From: Rhynchosporium graminicola
Lineage: Eukaryota; Ascomycota; Leotiomycetes; Helotiales; Ploettnerulaceae
NCBI GenBank assembly: GCA_900074885.1
Contig: FJUW01000031.1
Location: forward strand, 250,634-314,633
Reading direction: 5' to 3'
Length of the DNA stretch: 64,000 nucleotides
The stretch's first letter is position 1. Each line of letters begins with the position of its first letter. The position numbers were made by a program, and so were the translations under genes. Below the pieces are notes generated by a model that saw only the letters and a list, made by a program, of their open reading frames with translations, did no database searches and was not told the DNA's origin. Shown here piece by piece: positions 12,201 through 24,048 of this stretch.

Positions 12201-12430
12201 TGATGACAATATGGAATATGTCTAGAATCCTTCCACAGAGAAGCCGTAACATTTCAGAGGCAGCTCCCCGCCATCTCAAACATTGCCCCGGTCACCAAGA
12301 AACGTCAGTATGAAGAGAAACGGGATGAAAAGAGGAGATCCCAAAGAAGATGTGAAATCAAGCCATGCATAATTGGAAACCGTCAAGAACATCGGCCATC
12401 CCTCTACCCTGGCAAACTTCTGAGGGTAGA
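6240..12430. other. Gene-free stretch of normal composition
   Basis: CA and TG are at ordinary levels here, so this DNA was not hit by RIP like the block to its left. Open frames are short, overlap on both strands, and lack recognisable domains, codon bias or a plausible set of splice sites. I find no tRNA or other structured RNA. It contains an ATTACATT-type microrepeat at 7101-7159. It may be a buffer between the repeat block and the gene-rich part, hold untranslated transcripts, or contain decayed genes too diverged to recognise. Confidence 0.6.
7101..7159. repeat. ATTACATT-type microrepeat
   Basis: Imperfect repeats of ATTACATT/GCATTACATT run for about 60 bases, with single-base variants such as GCAATACATT and ACAGTACACT. 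This is a simple-sequence tract with no sign of function. Confidence 0.75.
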
Positions 12431-12854
12431 AAATGCACGGCCACGACCTGTTACGGGATCTGAAAACTCCAGATGATCCCTTGTCAAGCCATGCTTTTAT
12501 ATATGATCTTTTGGTCCGCCGTGTCTCGTTTTCTTTTCTTTCTTCTTCCTACACTCGACGTCAACTACATCGTTCAGCAGCTCTTACACTCTCTTTTATC
12601 GCCCAACTGGCTTGGCTGCTTACATTCTTTACTGTAGTTATAGCGTTGTTTAACTTTATTCCATCATTCACTTCGTATATATCCCTTTCAGCATATCTAC
12701 GCTATCCCTTCCCACAAACCATTACATTCTAACTGCAGCCACGGCCTGCCCTTTACGAATCTCCATTCTTAGCATTTGCTGGTTCAACAAGACTTTTCGG
12801 AATCAAACCTGCACATTCGAGACTTCATATCAAAATAACGACAAAACGATCATC
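12431..12854 (+). promoter_or_regulatory. Leader and promoter region of the Myb-like gene
   Basis: A pyrimidine-rich stretch (12521-12730, many TCTTTCTTCTTCC-like runs) precedes the start codon of the Myb-like gene, as is common just upstream of transcription starts in filamentous fungi. A 99-codon open frame at 12433-12732 lies here. Its hydrophobic, low-complexity translation looks like a by-product of the CT-rich leader rather than a gene. No TATA box is obvious. Confidence 0.45.
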
Positions 12855-13952
12855 ATGTCTTCACCACAAATGAACACCTCTGCCCACGTGGCACCATCCA
12901 ACTACTCTCCAGTCGATGCCATCAACAGACACGACTATGGAGTACAGAAGAACAGAAAGCAGGCATCGACTGGTGGTGGAAGAGCTTGGAGTGAGGATGA
13001 GGTACGGTTATAAAGTCGGGAGTTGCGCTGGGCCTCGCTAATATTCTCGCTTGCAGGAAGTTTATCTACTCCAGACTCGTCTCCAGAAGATGCCTTACAA
13101 GCACATCGCGGCTCACTTGAAGAAGACCGAGCTGGCTTGCCGCCTTCACTACCATCAATTGTCCCATGGCAGCAACCGCCGTAAGCGAACCAACTCCGTC
13201 ACCTCATCCGGCAATGGTTCCGTGGCTCATTCACCAACCATGTCTCACTCGATGCCATCCCCCATCCGCGAGAACACGCAACCAATTACCCCACCTAACT
13301 ACAGCTACTCACCCCAATCACCCGTCCACGTCCAGCTTCCATCCGCATCAAGCCTTCTTCAACGATCCGACTCCAACAGCCCTCCCCGAATGCTCAGTCA
13401 CCCGGTAGCTATCCTCCCAAAGCCATCTGCCCCTCGTCGTGCTCTGTCCGAGTCGTCTCCCAACCCACCACTCCGTCTCGACTGTGACATTGCATCAGCA
13501 CCGGCGATATCCTCCAACGTCGACAAGGATCGTCTCCGTCAAATCTATGAGGCTCACCGAGCTTCATTCTGGAGCGTGATTGCTTCTGAATACGGCGCGG
13601 GAGTTTCCCCTCTCTTGCTAGAGGAGACCTGGAAGCGAGGAATCGCAACCAACGCTCCCCCAACTCCATGTGTCTCCCCCGATGCTCAGACCATCCGCAA
13701 TGGCTCTTACCAAGGATACAACCCAAAGCCAATGCACCAGCTCCCAACTCCTACTCATGAGAGCAAGATTCATGCTACTAGTATTTCCGCACTCTTAGGC
13801 ATTGTAAGTTGTCGCGATCACATAGACACAATTTCAACCCCATGCTAATTAGTTCACAGGATGCCAGCCCACGTAGCCCGAAGGAGCGTGAGATGATCAA
13901 GCGCATGGAGGAGCGAAGAGACACCCGAGATATCGGTATGGCCGGTATCTAG
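12855..13952 (+). CDS. Myb/SANT-like DNA-binding protein
   Basis: Three exons (12855-13001, 13057-13803, 13860-13952) give 328 residues. Both introns (55 and 56 nt) keep the frame and carry GCTAAT-type branch sites. Residues about 44-95 (WSEDEEVYLLQTRLQ ... YKHIAAHL ... CRLHYHQLSHGSNRRKR) form a Myb/SANT-like helical domain ending in a basic patch. The first intron falls inside this domain. The middle is rich in Ser and Pro (about 97-195) and likely disordered. A second helical segment at about 205-244 (DRLRQIYEAHRASFW ... LLLEETWKRG) resembles another short helix-turn-helix. The last exon encodes a charged tail, PKEREMIKRMEERRD. The protein is probably nuclear and may be a transcription or chromatin regulator; the target is unknown. 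Gene structure is well supported, function only at domain level. Confidence 0.82.
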
Positions 13953-14973
13953 ATGAGTCAACGATGCGACTAGCTTCATGGACATTTCATTCTTCGGTAC
14001 GGAGTTCAAACAGTACAGGATTTAATGTTTCTAAGATGGAGGGATTTCTGATTCTTTTGGGACTTTAGGCGGGAGTTGATTGAGGCAGAGGCTGAATATT
14101 TCATGTCTTCATGATTGATTGAATGACTGAATGAAGGGGGTCTATTGTTTTTTCATAATAGTACGCTTTTGTTATAGGGTTGATGTTTCGTTGTGCTGCT
14201 TTGGGGATAAGCTTTTATAAAAGAAAAGTGGAAGCAAATTTGAACAAACTAGGCGGTCTTGTACGATAGATTTTTGTTGCTTTAAGAAATGTTGTATTTC
14301 CCATACCTAATCATCCACTCACTCCACTTGATCTGATGAAATGTGAATATGGCACAATTGCATTTTCCCAAATGGCCTTTCTTGCTTGGCATGTTCCCAT
14401 AACACATGTCGTGATTCCTGAATCGAGGCATATTCCGTCATAGTAAAGATTTGCATGACCTCGTATTTCTGTTCTGTGTCCTTTCTGGCTATGGAGTTCG
14501 TTTCAGTCTGTGACGAATGCTACGGCATTGATTCATCGCACGGCGGAGGGAGAGGTTTCAATTGTGTCAGGGGTGGGGGGCCCTCATGAGATGAACCCAG
14601 TCCAGTTTCTCCCACAGAAACTCGCTAAGCTCGGAAATATCTCCGAGGAACTGCATCTGCATCTGCATCCATAATCCCATCCATATCCATGCTTGATGCC
14701 TTGAATTAAACCTTCAACAACGGTTACGGACGATTACGGCAAGGTGCGAGGCCGTGCGGAGACGGGAACCAAAACAAGCCCTTGTGCCTTGGCTCTCGGA
14801 CCGCATTTAGAGCACGGAGAGGTGAGATGACAGGCCCCACAGCTTGAGCCTTTGTTGACGTCGTCCAATGCGAAGGATGCGCAGGAAATGGAACGCCAAA
14901 CAATGCCCATCGAAACAAAGAAACGAGCCTTCCTTGTCCGCAACTCGAAACTACACCTCTCCCACACTCTACC
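13953..14973. other. Intergenic, no gene seen
   Basis: This stretch holds the likely 3-prime end of the Myb-like gene and the promoter of the dehydratase gene. A short CTGCATCTGCATCTGCATCC repeat sits near 14650. Open frames here are shadows without domain content. Confidence 0.6.
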
Positions 14974-16078
14974 ATGTCCACGACCGCTCGTCCCTTCCGC
15001 ACCTTTTCCCTGAGCTCGACATCTACGCGACGTTTTGCCAGAAAACAGATCTATCGCCGTGTTTATAGCTCTGATCCTGAACGAGAGGCCAAGACAATTG
15101 CATCCGACTTCCTGGCGAAAGCGCAAGCCAACCCTCCCCATTCCCAGACACAATTACTGGACGCGAACCAGCTGCAGCGATTCTCCGCGACCCTCTCACG
15201 ATCCGAGCTCTCGAGGAATGTGCCTAAGAACGGGACTCCTCTGCCAGCTGGCTATCATCTAGCCTACTTCACGCCGGCACAGATAGAAGAGGAGCTGGGG
15301 CGTGATGGCACAGATACAATGTTCAATCCGCCGCGCCCATATACCAGACGGATGTGGGCTGGCGGAGAATTGGAATGGATCAAAGACAATAAATTGAGGG
15401 TTGGACAAGAAGTCACCGAGACGACGAATCCGGTCTCGTCGTACGCTAAAATGTCGAGAGCAGGGAATGAGATGATCATCGTGAGCGTAGAGAAGAAGTT
15501 CCAGAACGAGCGCGGTGTGGCATTGCTTGATAAGAGGTAGGATTGCGATGCGAATTGGAGCTTTGATATTCTAGATATTTTGACGCGCTTGCTTGCTTGC
15601 TTGCTTGCTTCTGCCAGCACGAGTGTGTTACTAACATAGTCCTTCCAGGAACTGGGTTTTCCGCGAAGAGATCACCACGCCCCAACCGCCTGGGAAGAAG
15701 CCCCAAGAAGTCCCATTTCCAGATGGCGTCAACGTTCGCGATTTCTGCCAGACTCCCGTCACGCTCTTCCGCTTCTCGGCTTTGACTTTCAACGCTCATA
15801 AAATCCACTTTTCTAAAGAATGGTGTCGAGACGTGGAGGGCCATCGCGGCCTGGTCGTCCACGGGCCCTTGAACTTGATTAATATGCTTAATTTCTGGAG
15901 AGATCTTCATGGTGGTGAGACCACTCCTAAGAAGATCACGTACCGCGCGACGAGTCCGCTGTATGCGGATGAACCTTATAGGGTTGTCATGGGTGAGGAG
16001 GTGGGGTGCCTTACGGATGTGAAGATTGTGGATAGCTTTGGGCAGATGTCGATGCAGGCTACCATAGAAAGCTTCTGA
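14974..16078 (+). CDS. HTD2-type hotdog-fold dehydratase/hydratase, probably mitochondrial
   Basis: Two exons (14974-15536, 15649-16078) joined across a 112-nt intron give 330 residues. Residues 1-33 are rich in Ser, Thr and Arg (RPFRTFSLSSTSTRRFARKQ) and look like a mitochondrial presequence. The N-terminal half is of the MaoC-dehydratase-N type, with PPRPYTRRMWAGGELEW near 115-131. The C-terminal half has the hotdog active-site signature FNAHKIHF followed by EGHRGLVVHGPL (about 234-261). This pattern places it in the family of yeast Htd2 (3-hydroxyacyl-thioester dehydratase of mitochondrial fatty-acid synthesis) and mesaconyl-C4-CoA hydratase (COG3777). Sequence alone does not separate the two activities. 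The intron carries six GCTT repeats (15587-15611), an unusual length polymorphism candidate. The start is the only ATG that gives the presequence. Confidence 0.85.
15587..15611. repeat. (GCTT)n microsatellite inside an intron
   Basis: About six tandem GCTT units lie within the intron of the HTD2-like gene, between the donor at 15537 and the CTAAC branch-site-like motif near 15631. Length changes would be tolerated by splicing in most cases. Confidence 0.85.
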
Positions 16079-17619
16079 GTAGACTCTAATTTATGAGGTG
16101 TTGTTTAATGATGTTCCAAATAGGGGTTTTCAGTAGGTTTGGGTAGGTGGTATGCGATAAGCGGTGCAGAAGTTGAGTTCTATTCCATTTATCTGTTACA
16201 TTTTCGCGCGAAGCACCGATTGTGAATTCTGAAATCATTGCTTCCCTGCCAGCAAAGTAATGCATCGAGCAATGGTTCTGTAATCTTTTTCAGCTACACA
16301 GGCATCATGTCCATGTCTCTCTAAACATTTATATAGGTCAGCAACCCCTGATTGGCTTCCTTGAATCTATTCTCATTTATATCGTATCTTCCTCATCGCC
16401 TGCTATACTGCCCAATCGGTCTTGCATTGCTTAAGAAACTCTCCTTCATGCCCCGTTTATTCTCGAAACTTCAATCCGAAATGATTTGGGATAATGCAAC
16501 GAGAGGTTACAGTACCATACTCATGATCCTACGGTAAGACTTCTGTCACCTCGAAGTGTTTTGTAGCAACTACGCAACAATCACCAATGCAGTTTTTCAT
16601 ACTCCAAGCATAAAAGTAAGCTGCAAATCAAACAAATACAGGTGATCAGCAAGAAAGGACTACCTGCCAGTCGAGCGCTAACAATACGACGAAGTTAAGT
16701 TGGAAAGCTATGCCTTTAGCTCGACTGCCTCCTGAAACATCAATTACTATCTACCCTACCTACATATATCTGTCTCTGTCTCCAAAGGCCAAGACTTACC
16801 GGACTGCACATCATATCACGTCGCTGACAGACTGTCATACATACATGAAGCCTGCTGCATGCTTACTCAGTGCTGCTCCCAGGGACTCATCACACCACCC
16901 TTTAGCGCCAACATGAACATGCCACCTCGAGATATGCCAGACTGCCATACGGTACAGAGCTGCTGATGCAACTCCGAGGACAGGAATTTAATCGAGAAAT
17001 GATACCTTGCTGGATCGAGGGGATGTAAGGCTGTTGCTAGGTACGCACCTTCTACTTGTTCCCCGGGATGATTTCCGCAGAATCGCTAGCCCAGTAAGTA
17101 AAGATCACTGGTTTTTTGAACAAACCTACAAGAATCCGAATTTTGTTTCGTGCTTCGCTTACTGGGAATTGACCGGATCGATCGGGGAAGGAAAGGAAAG
17201 ACGCTTCTTGCTTGCATGCAGGAAAATGAGTAGGTAATCGTGAGAGCTGGCAGTGGCGTCTTTTACATGCGGAGAGAGATGGATGGTCGTCAAGGTTCCC
17301 CGCGAATCTGGTGCGTGTACCACGAATAAGACAAGCAGGTAGGTGTGGGATGAGTATCTTGTGGGATGAGTATCTCACCACTTGAACTCACCTCACCTCA
17401 CCTCATAACCTTTCTGTCTGACTGACACTGTAGACGGCATATCGGGCGTCGGACTGGATGTGTGGTACAGTGCAGGCAAGTATAAGAACGCGTAGATCCT
17501 TTCTCTTCTTTTCAGATTCCGTCATCTGCTGTTCGAATTCCGAATTGCATATTTTAGAATCGTAATATTACCTTAACGTATCAAATTTACCTTACCTACC
17601 CTTCACACTATAATCAAAC
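16079..17619. other. Intergenic, 1.5 kb, no gene seen
   Basis: No supported frame. The right part is the promoter of the hevein-repeat gene. It has a direct repeat of TGGGATGAGTATCT (near 17347 and 17362), a run of CACCT repeats (17386-17404), and a TATAAG-like element near 17481 about 140 bases before the start codon. Confidence 0.55.
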
Positions 17620-18081
17620 ATGTACATCAGCCCTCTAGCCATCTTAGCATCAGCCTCTCTCATCTCCAGAACTTTGTCCTCTCCTCTCGTCTCTTCCCCT
17701 GAGATTGCAGGCCGTCAACTAGGCGCTTGCGTCGCGGGCGTCTGCGCGCCTGGTCTCTGCTGTTCGAAATGGGGATATTGTGGTGTGGGGACAGAATATT
17801 GTAACTTCTTCCCTCTCTCTCTCTTCTCTCCTCCCCACACTCATCATAACTATTACTAACACAAACCCGCAGGCCAGCTCGGCTCCTGCGCCGGCGGAAT
17901 CGGGGGCACGTGTGCTCCCGGCCTCTGCTGTTCAAAGTACGGGTACTGTGGTGTCGGTAATGGATATTGTCCGTCGACACCGCCGACGAATTGTGGGACG
18001 ACGGGTGGGCCGTGTGGTGTTGGGCTCTGTTGTTCGAAATGGGGCTGGTGTGGGAGTGGGAGTTTGTTTTGTGATGCTTGA
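17620..18081 (+). CDS. Secreted protein with three hevein-type chitin-binding (CBM18) domains
   Basis: Two exons (17620-17800, 17873-18081) give 129 residues. The 72-nt intron splits the codon of the last cysteine of domain 1. Residues 1-20 (MYISPLAILASASLISRTLS) form a signal peptide. Three cysteine-rich hevein-type units follow at about 37-61, 66-93 and 101-127. Each has the core GLCCSK(W/Y)G(Y/W)CG, including the aromatic residues that stack on GlcNAc. There is no catalytic domain, so the product is a small chitin-binding protein. Such proteins shield fungal walls or sequester chitin fragments in plant- or insect-associated fungi. That role is inference. The gene is short and self-contained, and the stop at 18079 directly follows domain 3. 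Confidence 0.9.
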
Positions 18082-18611
18082 GGGGATGGTGATGGGGATG
18101 GGGAGGATGTTGAGTGTGGGTGGGGCAGGGGGGTTGATGGGCTGCTGATTTTTGGGATTTGATTTTGTGAAGATTTGGGAATAAGTAAGTTGGATTTGTA
18201 TTGGTTTACTTAGGTTGGAATACTAATGATCAACTTCCTGCGTTGGGAACGTGATGTTATGTGCTGTGTCTGTCAGAGGCTGGCTTGTTGTGAGGTTAAG
18301 CGAGAGCAACGATTACATTTTCCATTTTCCGTCTGATAATTTTTCCATCTAGTAATCTTTCTTCTTGGCACAATGTTCCAGGCATCAAGTTTAGTGATTG
18401 GTGAAGGTCGCGACGTGTTCTCGATGCGTATACTGCAAAAAAATATTCTCAAGCAGTCTTCCTCTTCACCTAGGGGTTCATTTCTTAACCGTCTTTCCTT
18501 TCAACACGACCAAATCCACTCTCTCCATCATTCCACCCCGTACCTATCCTAAGAGTCTTTCAATACACCTTTTTTGCAGATATATTAACATAAATATTTC
18601 AGGTCATTATC
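18082..18611. other. Intergenic before the 5S gene, no gene seen
   Basis: Contains the likely 3-prime end of the hevein-repeat gene, with a G-rich GATGGGGATGG stretch just after its stop. Nothing else is supported. Confidence 0.55.
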
Positions 18612-18730
18612 ACATACGACCATAGACTGGTGAGAAATGGGCATCCCGTCCGCTCTGCCATACACAAGCACCAGATCGGCAGATCAGTAGTTGGGTGGGT
18701 GACCACCAGCGAATACTTGCTGTTGTATGT
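18612..18730 (+). rRNA. 5S ribosomal RNA, dispersed and divergent copy
   Basis: This 119-nt gene begins ACATACGACCATAG and ends TGTTGTATGT, so the two ends pair as helix I. The highly conserved internal segment AGTAGTTGGGTGGGTGACC (starting at 18687), followed by ACCAGCGAAT, is intact and includes the RNA polymerase III box C. Much of the rest differs from the usual fungal 5S as I recall it, yet helix II still pairs (CTGGTG with CACCAG), so the changes are compensated. A T-rich run after 18734 can serve as the polymerase III terminator. Single dispersed 5S genes are normal in filamentous ascomycetes, and Neurospora is known to carry variant 5S types. Confidence 0.92.
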
Positions 18731-19827
18731 TCTTTGATTTTTTTGGTTATTTTTTCTCTCCTTGTGGGTGGGTGGATCGCCGGTTCAGGTTCAAAATCCA
18801 CTTTTGAAGCTTGTTGATATCCACCTTCTCACCGCTGCTAGTAAGCGAGATTCGGTTGCCCAGACCGGATTTGAAAGATGGGAATGAGTCTGAGCTTTTG
18901 CGGCATGAAAATTATGGATCAAGACTCTCATCATATGGTTACGCTAGCTGTTCCTACAGACTTTTTGGTGTTATGAAGATAAAGGGATCCTGGGTTTCTG
19001 AGCTGCTACTGTGGTTCCAACTCGATGGTATGATTGACGTGAAATCTAGTATTCTGCAGTACTATACTTGCAAGAGTATGTTAATGTAATCGAATTCAGG
19101 TAGACCGATGCACGAAAGTACGAGACATGATAGCTATTAATACTTGAGATTCCAATGAGGGTAGCTGCAAGCCAATTGCTCATGTGCTTCGAAAGATGTC
19201 TCAACTCGAAACTTCTTCTGGGATATGTCTTTCAGGTCATGTTTGATTTTGAATTGTACTCATTATTGAATGCAGAAGTATATTGTTGATGATAGACCCA
19301 ATTGGGTTCCGGGATCTTGGAGAGGGCCGAGCCTAGGCCCGGACATGGACACTACGTACCTACCTTAGTTAGCTACAGATAAGTTGTAAGCTAAATGAGG
19401 AAAGAAGCTTCCCCGCATTTCAGAGCTTACCTCGAAGCCTGGTACATAATCAATCAACCACTCATCCCACCTTTCTTCTCCTCTCCATCAACAGCAATCC
19501 TTGGAACTTTGGACTTTTGGAGGAAGAAGCATTGATTGACTTTTGGCTTCAATTTTGGCAAACTGGCTCTGATAAAGCTGGGAAAGAGTAGATCTCGCTC
19601 CCGTTCTCGCTCTCGACATCGGACTGGATCCAAGTCGGACTCTCGCTCGAAGAGAAACCATCGCCCATTTTTGGCGCCTTTTGCAATCCAGTTGGCCGCT
19701 CTTCTCACGTATGTTAAGATGATATGCTCTATATCTTCATATTCCCTCATTTACTAAGCTGTGCTGATAGTTGCCTTCCAGTTCGATTACAGCTCGACTC
19801 AACAACACTGGAGGCGCTTCAGCAAGC
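18731..19827. other. Intergenic, no gene seen; promoter and leader of the M13 gene
   Basis: No supported gene. A T-run (18735-18760) follows the 5S gene. At about 19585-19655 one frame would read as Arg-Ser repeats (SRSRSRSRSR), but it has no ATG and probably lies in the leader of the metallopeptidase gene. Confidence 0.5.
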
Positions 19828-22577
19828 ATGGCTCGAGGTACGAACGACCAATTCCTCTCTTGCTGTCGCTAGACAATCTTTGGATATATTCTGATTGAGT
19901 CTTAGCAAGTCAAGACGATGCAGAGCGTGCACCACTCCTTCCAGATTCCCAAAAGGGTCATGATCGCGAAGATAATGCGCCCCCCAAGAAGTCGGGTAGA
20001 TGGTTAGCCCGCAATGCGGTTGCCGTGTTCATGAGTCTGCTGATCTTGGCTGTCATCGTTCTGCTCTGCGTCTTTTTTGGAAGTAAGAAGCCGTCCCGTA
20101 TCATTGTTTTGGGATCTGCTAATTTCGCCAGTGTATCTCTCCAAGACACCACAAACCAAATCGAGCGTCTGCCTTACTCCTGAATGTGTCCATGCGTCTT
20201 CAGAAATCCTCTACAACTTGTCTCCCGATTACAAGACCATTGACGCGTGCAATAATTTCGAGGAATTGGTCTGCGGAGGCTGGGATGAGCACCATGACCT
20301 TAGGCCTGATCAGGGAGATGCCTTCACTGGGACCATCATGAGTGAAAACTCTCAGATGCTCCTCAGGCATATATTGGAAGCACCTTATCCTGGAGATTCA
20401 AAGGTTTGTACGTTGGTTCAACAACAGAAGCAAACACTAACAGCTTTTCCAGCATTCAAGTTTCTCTCCCGCACAACTCCTCCACACCCTCTCATCTGTC
20501 GATCAGGATAACTTTGACAAGCTGAAGGCCGCATATGGTGCGTGTATGGACGAGGATACCATTAAGAAAGTGGGTGCGAAGCCATTGCTCGATATCCTTC
20601 ACCAGGTTGCAGACATGTTTCCCGTCAAGGAATCGGCTTTCCGTAGGCGGACGCCTATCTCGACCAAGGACAGTGAAGATATGGCAAGCACGCTCCTCTT
20701 CCTTACTAAATTGGGTGTTCCGGCTCTGGTTTCCCTTGGTGCTGGCGCCGATGACAAAGACCCCGACTCTGTGGCTGTCCAAGCATCCCCACCTTGGAGT
20801 ATTGGGCTTCCTGCAAAAGAGCTTTACAGCGATGATACAGTCACGAAGAAGTATGAGGACACTATTGCTCAGGTTCTTTCCGTCCTTCATCCTGATCATT
20901 CTGACGAGAATGCGACTCTTCATTCTCAGTGGATGCAGGTTCGTGGTCACGGAAAGATTGCCTCAAGAGGCAGAAGCCAGGACTTGGCACATGAGGTGGT
21001 TGAGCTTGAAAAGAAATTAGCAGCGGCTTCTCCAGACGCCGAGGACAGCAATGACGTTACGGTGAGTACATGTGTCAACTTGTTCTTATCAGATGCTAAT
21101 GTCGCCAGAAATATTACAATCCAATGTCTTTGAAAGATGCAGATGCACTGACCCCTCAGATCCATCTCTTGAAGGTTATCCGCGAACTTGAGCCCGCAGA
21201 CGTCAAAACAGACCGTATCATCATAGCCTCACCTGATTATATGAAGACATTGACCAAACTCATTTCAGGCACTTCCAAAGAAGTGCTTCAAACATTCTTA
21301 TGCTGGAAAGTCATACAGGCTTTTGCATCGGTAACGGAGACTGATGCACTTGTTCCATATACTCGGTTCATCAATGAGCTCCAAGGCAAGGTAAGGCACT
21401 CATAAAATCGTGCGAGACTTCTTCTAACCCTGTCAGGACCCCGACTCCACCCAAGATCGTGGGAGGACCTGTGTTGACCATGTTGATGATGGACTCGGCT
21501 GGATTCTGAGTCGCTTCTTTGTTGAGAAGGCTTTCTCGGAGAAGGCGAAGCAATTCGGTGATCAGATCGTTTCTGATATCAAAGAAACATTTATCGAGAA
21601 GCTTCAAAAGACCGATTGGATGGACAACAGTGTTGCTCAATTGGCGATTGAGAAGGTTCACAATATTGTCCAGAAGATTGGTTATCCTACCAAGGTTTGT
21701 CCATTTTTTCTCAATTCGGAAGGTCCCGACAGGAAACATTCAGCCAGCCTGCCACTTTTCAACACCTACTAATGTACAATAGAGCCCCGATATCATGAAT
21801 CCGCCAGTGTTACATGCTTATTATCAATCCGTCAATATCAACTCTGCCACCTTCTTCCAGAACGCCTTGTCCATGAATCGTTTCGCTGTTGCCCAAGGAT
21901 GGTCCAGCTTAGGGAAACCGGTGGATCGAGACGAATGGGGCATGACTGTGCCAACAGTGAACGCTTATTACAATCCACCTGGAAACGAGATCGTATTCCC
22001 AGCAGGTATCATGCAGTTCCCAGTATTCGACGTCAACGTGCCAGCCTATCTCAGCTATGGTGCCTTCGGATCCGTTTCCGGCCACGAACTTTCTCACGCT
22101 TTCGACTCAACCGGTCGCCATTACGACCAGAACGGAAACTACACAGATTGGTGGACGAACAGCACGGTGGAGGCATTCGAGGAACGTGCGGAATGCTTCG
22201 TCGATCAATACCACAAATACACTGTACCAGGACCAGATGATAAGCCTCTTCATGTCAATGGTCGATTAACCCTCGGTGAGAATATTGCCGATGCTGGTGG
22301 TGTGACCGCAGCTTTCGGCGCGTGGCAGAAACGTCGAAGCGAGACTCCAAACCAAGATCTCCCAGGCTTGGACTTCTTCAGTCAGGAGCAGCTGTTCTTT
22401 GTCAGTTATGGCAATTGGTGGTGTGGGAAGAGCAGGAAGGAGACGGCGATCAATCGAATTTACACCGATCCCCATGCACCGAAATGGGCCAGAATTCTTG
22501 GAACAATGGCCAACTCCAAGGACTTCAAGGAGAGCTTCAAATGTGCTGACAAGAAGCCTACTTGTGAGCTCTGGTAG
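19828..22577 (+). CDS. M13 (neprilysin/endothelin-converting enzyme-like) zinc metallopeptidase
   Basis: Seven exons (19828-19837, 19906-20082, 20132-20403, 20453-21061, 21109-21390, 21437-21694, 21783-22577) give 800 residues with the frame kept at every junction. After a short cytoplasmic tail (ERAPLLPDSQ near 10-19), residues about 40-64 are a single membrane anchor, so this is a type II membrane protein with its catalytic part outside or in the lumen. The zinc site is HELSH at 637-641; the third ligand is Glu in GENIADAGG (Glu702). NAYYNPPGNEIVFPAG near 597-612 is the substrate-binding strand, and the protein ends CELW, like the CxxW terminus of the family. Length is normal for M13. The family cuts oligopeptides. 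The weakest point is the 10-nt first coding exon, chosen because it adds a start in frame with a good donor. Confidence 0.93.
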
Positions 22578-24048
22578 AGGGTGTTTATGTATGTTTATGG
22601 GGAGTCTAAGTCTCATGCATTGGGCATGGAAGGGAGTGTATCTGTATCAGGGGCATGTTGTTATTGTGAGTATAGGAGCAAGTTATTGAGGTTACATATT
22701 CTATAAGACTTAAATTCAATACACAATTATCGATACGGCACTTTCATAACCCAGGAAAAGTTCGAGAGCAAATTTTGAAATAAGCCCAACTTTCTTTTCA
22801 ATGTGGTGTCCCCCACTCCCTGATTCCAGGAAGATAACACTGAGCACAGTATGGCTCGACAGTGCTACTCGTATAGTAGCCAATCATATCCATCTAGCTT
22901 TCAGTTAGAAATGAAAACCTGCACGAAAAGACCTTTCTTCTCTTCTTCGAATTTTGTTCATTCGACGTTGGACGAGCGGAAAGGGAAAGGTTCGTTATTA
23001 GCGGATGGGATCTGCATCAGCCTTACCGCGTAGAAATATAGTGGGTCTTTCACTTTAAAAGCGGAGGGGTCGGGACTCGGAAGTCGAGGTCAAAAGTTGG
23101 AATTGATAGTTTCCGTCCGTTACAATATATAATAAGTAAGCAGCAGCGTTTGCAGATTTGTGTCCAGGGTGGTCTGCCTTCCGAACGAACGTCAATAGCG
23201 ATGTTTGTCTCGTGGTTTTACCTAGATTCACGTGTATGGTACTGTAAGGTGTGCTTCGGTAAGATAAGATTGGACACAGTATCAGTTGAATGTCAAATGC
23301 GACTTACTGCAATAACATCCCACTTTCACATCACAGCTTCGGTAGACCTGTTCATCGAACCGCCTGCCTTCGTCAAGTACCTCACATCATCTTGCACCTC
23401 ATATATCCTCTCACTTCTCCTCGAATTGGCTCACCGACTATGCCCAGCAGCACGAGACCCTCAATGTAGGCGTTCATCATTTCCATTTCCATTTCGATCC
23501 TCATCCCAATCTCATGAGAGCCACCCCGAGTAGCACCAAAACACCTTCAGCCTCACTCCACACTCCCGCCTCTCGCACCAATTGCATTCCCTTCTGAACG
23601 CCACAACCCGGAAGCGAAATATCAATAGCTCTTGGCGCGGCAGACAACGTTCAGCCCGCTCTCAAGAGATGGGGTTTGATTCGTTATGATGTGGATTTCG
23701 GGTGTTGAAGCTGTGGAGTGAGGCAGACTTCTGGGTGTGAGAAGAGAAAGAGGTGAGGGAGGGATATGTTGTGACGGGTGAGAGAAAGTGCACGTTTAGT
23801 GGCTGTTGGAATGTCTTGAATAGGTACTGTACTTGGTGATGTGCGTGGATGGGTAGGTTGGTAGGATTAGGGGAGCGCTTATATTGATTGCTGTGTTTCC
23901 TCAACCTGCTTTAATTTCGCGTTGTGTTCTGTTTTCCTCTCGTCTCGATATCTTGATCATTCGACACCTCCGATATCATCCAGCCTTTTCTCCCGTCAAT
24001 TACTTGGAGGAATCGAAGGCTCGAATCGAAGCCGCAAAATCACGCGAG
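22578..24048. other. Intergenic, 1.5 kb, no gene seen
   Basis: Carries the 3-prime end of the M13 gene and the promoter of the MARVEL-type gene. The frame of the next gene stays open upstream to 23884 but has no ATG before 24049. Other frames here lack domains. Confidence 0.55.

Noticed and set aside
12433..12732. 99-codon hydrophobic frame upstream of the Myb-like gene
   Set aside because: Composition follows the CT-rich leader; no homology or independent support.
19536..19757. Arg-Ser-repeat frame resembling an SR protein
   Set aside because: It starts with TTG, has no ATG, and the repeats come from a short CTCGCT-type simple sequence in the leader of the M13 gene.
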